A stretch of DNA of 5,231 nt, taken from JAKEGK01 sp036507695 (lineage in GTDB: Bacteria > Pseudomonadota > Gammaproteobacteria > SZUA-152). Of the stretch, positions 5,156-5,231 are shown one piece after another. The stretch spans positions 1 through 5,231 of the forward strand of contig DATCIR010000085.1 in assembly GCA_036507695.1 (NCBI GenBank), read 5' to 3'. The position numbers and the translations under genes were made by a program. Numbering within the stretch: the first letter of the stretch is position 1; each line of letters opens with the position of its first letter. Below the pieces are notes generated by a model. It ran no database searches. It was given only the letters and a program-made list of their open reading frames with translations, and was not told where the DNA came from.

Positions 5156-5231
5156 TTATAAATCGGCGGCCATGCGTATCACCGGTGCCGGGCTGTGTCC
5201 GGTGATCAACCAATCGCGTGGCGAAAGAAAC
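5156..5231 (-). CDS. C-terminal end of the probable antitoxin of the RES module
   Basis: The minus-strand frame entering from the right edge reads FLSPRDWLITGHSPAPVIRM and ends AADL at the TAA at 5158-5156. The D-W-L...G..P..V...A.DL pattern fits the C-terminal toxin-binding end of Xre/MbcA/ParS-type antitoxins and related partners encoded just upstream of RES toxins. Only 24 codons are visible, so the identity rests mainly on position: same strand, same frame, 6 nt between its stop and the toxin start. In the characterised systems the antitoxin binds the toxin and the complex represses the shared promoter, which would lie beyond the window. Confidence 0.6.
   Translation of the reverse strand, partial: FLSPRDWLITGHSPAPVIRMAADL

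Overview
This is a bacterial accessory region, probably from a gammaproteobacterium or another proteobacterium. That placement rests on the family resemblance of KptA, the LysR fragment and the RES module, and on Shine-Dalgarno-type starts; no marker gene is present. Base composition shifts along the window: AT-rich at the left edge and around 4030-4140, more GC-rich in the RES module. The window reads as a patchwork of DNA of different origins. Only four genes look complete: kptA, a 97-aa DUF6968-like protein, an 87-aa membrane protein and a RES-domain toxin.

Layout, left to right. At 1-31 a gene begins on the minus strand behind a strong ribosome binding site and runs off the edge. Upstream of it are two copies of a 12-bp repeat, followed by about 400 bases without a convincing gene. 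At 545-678 (-) lies the C-terminal tail of an IS3-type transposase. At 847-1167 (+) lies the helix-turn-helix end of an IS30-type transposase, broken by a frameshift and a stop codon. At 1265-1417 (-) is a 50-codon piece of a transglutaminase-like protein, and directly beside it at 1420-1836 (-) is an HD-domain phosphohydrolase lacking its N-terminus. The HD remnant meets, head to head, the ligand-binding half of a LysR-type regulator (1835-2347, +) that has also lost its N-terminus.

The right half carries minus-strand genes only: RES module, a 52-aa chimeric ORF, a signal-peptide stub, the membrane protein, the DUF6968-like protein, an unrecognised 67-codon frame, then kptA. Short same-strand ORFs of unrelated function suggest an integron-type cassette array. 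The best support is a 69-bp attC-like structure at 4217-4285. It lies 4 nt after the stop of the 52-aa ORF and 10 nt before the start of the signal-peptide stub. A second possible R''-type box follows the 67-codon frame. No integrase is visible, and the attC calls are tentative.

Functionally, the surviving genes include two enzymes of NAD+ chemistry: KptA, which uses NAD+ to remove 2'-phosphates from RNA, and a RES NAD+ phosphorylase toxin preceded by the tail of its likely antitoxin. Nothing shows that they cooperate. The main theme is recombination debris, including a 15-18-codon scrap of replicative helicase DnaB fused in frame to a membrane segment.
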